NCBI RefSeq assembly: GCF_037203605.1
Contig: NZ_JBBDHC010000007.1
Span: 115,366-179,365 of the forward strand
Direction: 5' to 3'
Length of the DNA: 64,000 nucleotides
From: Denitratimonas tolerans
GTDB taxonomy: Bacteria > Pseudomonadota > Gammaproteobacteria > Xanthomonadales > Xanthomonadaceae
This document shows positions 61,824-64,000 of this stretch, in pieces. A program made the translations under genes and the position numbers. Within the stretch, counting starts at the first letter, position 1. Each line of letters begins with the position of its first letter. Below the pieces are notes generated by a model that saw only the letters and a list, made by a program, of their open reading frames with translations, was not told the origin of the DNA and did no database searches.

Positions 61824-62230
61824 TGCGCCCCCTCCGCTGGCCGCGGCTGTGGCTCGGGCTGTGGTGCGCGGCGGTGCTGGCGGTGATCGTGCTGTCACTG
61901 GTTCCGCCGCCGCCGATGGCGACGCAGATGCCGCGCGATTCGGACAAGCTGCTGCACTTTTCCGCCTACTTCGCACTGGCGTTTTCCGCGATGCAGCTGT
62001 TCGCCTCGCTGCGGACGCGCTGGATCGTCGCGATCGGCCTGGTGGCGCTTGGCCTTGCGCTGGAGTGGGCGCAGGGCGTGCTGGTCCCCGAGGCGCGCAG
62101 CGCCGATGCGCTGGATGGGCTGGCCAACGCGCTGGGTGTGCTGGCGGGCCTGTCGCTCGGCGCTACGGGTGCGGCGCTGTGGCTGCTGCGGCTGGAGTCG
62201 CGCCTGGCGGCCTGTCTGGCGCGGCGCTGA
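61823..62230 (+). CDS. VanZ-like membrane protein
   Basis: The 135-residue protein has four hydrophobic helices. The family segment is SDKLLHFSAYFALAFSAMQL, followed by VALGLALEWAQGVLVPEARSADALDGLANALGVLAG. The conserved His/Glu pattern (KLLHFxxYFxL, ExxQ, DxxANxxG) is typical of VanZ-like proteins. VanZ itself is linked to teicoplanin resistance in Gram-positives; the role here is unknown. ATG 61823 overlaps the methyltransferase stop. It lies upstream of groES but under separate control. Confidence 0.85.
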   Translation: MRPLRWPRLWLGLWCAAVLAVIVLSLVPPPPMATQMPRDSDKLLHFSAYFALAFSAMQLFASLRTRWIVAIGLVALGLALEWAQGVLVPEARSADALDGLANALGVLAGLSLGATGAALWLLRLESRLAACLARR

Positions 62231-62328
62231 TCCATCGCTGAGGTATCGCCACCCGGCCCTTGAACCGGCGGCGCGCGCCCCCATTTGGCAAGCATCCGCT
62301 TCCTGAGCGGTTTTCGTTTCGGCTAGAA

Positions 62329-62355
62329 TTGGCACTCAACACTTGCGAGTGCTGA
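62329..62355 (+). promoter_or_regulatory. CIRCE operator (HrcA-binding site) before groES
   Basis: The half-sites TTGGCACTC (62329-62337) and GAGTGCTGA (62347-62355) are separated by nine bases, matching TTAGCACTC-N9-GAGTGCTAA with two mismatches. It lies 47 bases before groES. A TAGAAT at 62324-62329 overlaps its left end and serves as a candidate -10, so HrcA binding would block initiation. The hrcA gene is not in the window. Confidence 0.88.
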
Positions 62356-62402
62356 CAGACCGCCGGTGTCATCCATCAATCAAGAACTTACGAGAGGTTG
62401 TC

Positions 62403-62690
62403 ATGAAACTCACCCCGCTCCACGACCGCGTGATCATCAAGCGCCTGGAAGAAGAGAAGGTCTCCGCCGGCGGCATCGTGATCCCGGACAGCGCCACCGA
62501 GAAGCCGATCCGCGGCGAAGTCATCGCCGTGGGCGAAGGCAAGCTGCTCGACAACGGCCAGGTGCGCAAGCTCCAGGTCAAGGTCGGCGACACCGTCCTG
62601 TTCGGCAAGTACTCGGGCACCGAGGTCAAGGTCGACGGCACCGAATACCTCGTGGTGCGCGAGGACGACCTGTTCGCGATCATCGGCTGA
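62403..62690 (+). CDS. groES: Co-chaperonin GroES
   Basis: The 95-residue GroES lids the GroEL folding chamber. MKLTPLHDRVIIKRLEEEKV begins it. The mobile loop (SAGGIVIPDSATEKPIRGEV) that binds GroEL, a GKYSGTEVKVDGTEYLVVRE block and the DDLFAIIG end all match the family. It follows a CIRCE operator and is upstream of groEL, separated by 138 bases holding an inverted repeat. Confidence 0.98.
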   Translation: MKLTPLHDRVIIKRLEEEKVSAGGIVIPDSATEKPIRGEVIAVGEGKLLDNGQVRKLQVKVGDTVLFGKYSGTEVKVDGTEYLVVREDDLFAIIG

Positions 62691-62695
62691 TGATC

Positions 62696-62820
62696 GGGGG
62701 AATGGGGAGTCGGGAACCGGGAATCGCAACGGCGCGTCGCGCTTCGATCCCGCCCGCAACTCCATTCCGCCGCAACGCCTCCGCTTCAACCATTCCCCAT
62801 TCTCTATTCCCTATTCCCGG
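62696..62820. repeat. Inverted-repeat element between groES and groEL
   Basis: The left arm (62696-62726) is made of GGGAATGGGGAGTCGGGAAC-type units. The right arm (62790-62820) is its imperfect reverse complement (CCATTCCCCATTCTCTATTC and so on); about 20 of 27 aligned positions pair. The right edge CCCGG plus the following AGAAACCC provides the GGAGA ribosome-binding site of groEL. It resembles the elements at 661-897 and 6777-6926. Confidence 0.65.
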
Positions 62821-62828
62821 AGAAACCC

Positions 62829-64000
<1,172 letters not shown>

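Overview
The window is high-G+C, gene-dense chromosomal DNA of a gammaproteobacterium, most likely from the Xanthomonadales/Lysobacterales. The evidence is the E. coli-like bamD / rluD-pgeF-clpB arrangement, the erpA-bactofilin-DUF6776 block, the minCDE cluster beside a GNAT acetyltransferase, a CIRCE-controlled groESL operon, and GGGAAT-type inverted repeats in intergenic spaces. I saw no rRNA, tRNA, CRISPR array, prophage or insertion-sequence transposase. Almost everything is core chromosome. The accessory parts are a vapBC toxin-antitoxin pair (8.4-9.2 kb) and an approximately 4.8-kb insertion at folK (54.5-59.3 kb).

Layout. 0-8.3 kb: the first codons of rpoD, dtd, a lipid A-type acyltransferase with two PH-domain membrane proteins, trkH-trkA potassium uptake, and an NtrX-like regulator without a kinase beside it. 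8.4-15.8 kb: vapBC, clpB (heat-shock-type promoter), a CsgG-like secreted protein, pgeF, rluD and divergent bamD. 15.8-21 kb: nadE (glutaminase half apparently dead), ampE, nudC, erpA, bactofilin, DUF6776. 21-27.4 kb: a DUF4126 protein and a large two-gene signalling operon, a response regulator with degenerate GGDEF and EAL domains followed by a hybrid kinase. 27.4-32.3 kb: cysB-like regulator and divergent cysteine synthase, then ppc. 32.4-36 kb: a phosphate-binding/OmpA fusion, outer-membrane phospholipase A and fnr. 36-40 kb: acetyltransferase, minCDE, an HExxH protein and an oxygen-binding di-iron (flavodiiron-type) protein with an FNR-like site. 40-45.5 kb: RND efflux operon and an rRNA methyltransferase. 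45.5-52.7 kb: small proteins, class I aldolase, acetyltransferase, serine hydrolase, lemA with an M48 protease, DUF3016. 52.8-60.5 kb: folate genes folB, folK and a pteridine reductase, interrupted by the insertion. 60.6-64 kb: MidA-type methyltransferase, VanZ-like protein, groES and the start of groEL.

How the genes relate. Protein quality control appears under two controls: clpB has a sigma-32-type promoter, while groESL has a CIRCE operator for HrcA. Several housekeeping pathways are represented by complete or near-complete units (Trk K+ uptake, Min division-site selection, part of folate synthesis).

The most unusual items are: (1) the folK 5' duplication flanking an insertion that carries a VIT1-type transporter, a hydrolase/LytS-type kinase/LytTR regulator operon and a broken kynureninase gene; (2) the degenerate GGDEF-EAL regulator paired with a hybrid kinase; (3) NadE without its glutaminase catalytic residues; (4) an NtrX-like protein without the sigma-54 contact loop. 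I found no clearly new defence or biosynthetic system; these are candidates, not demonstrations.
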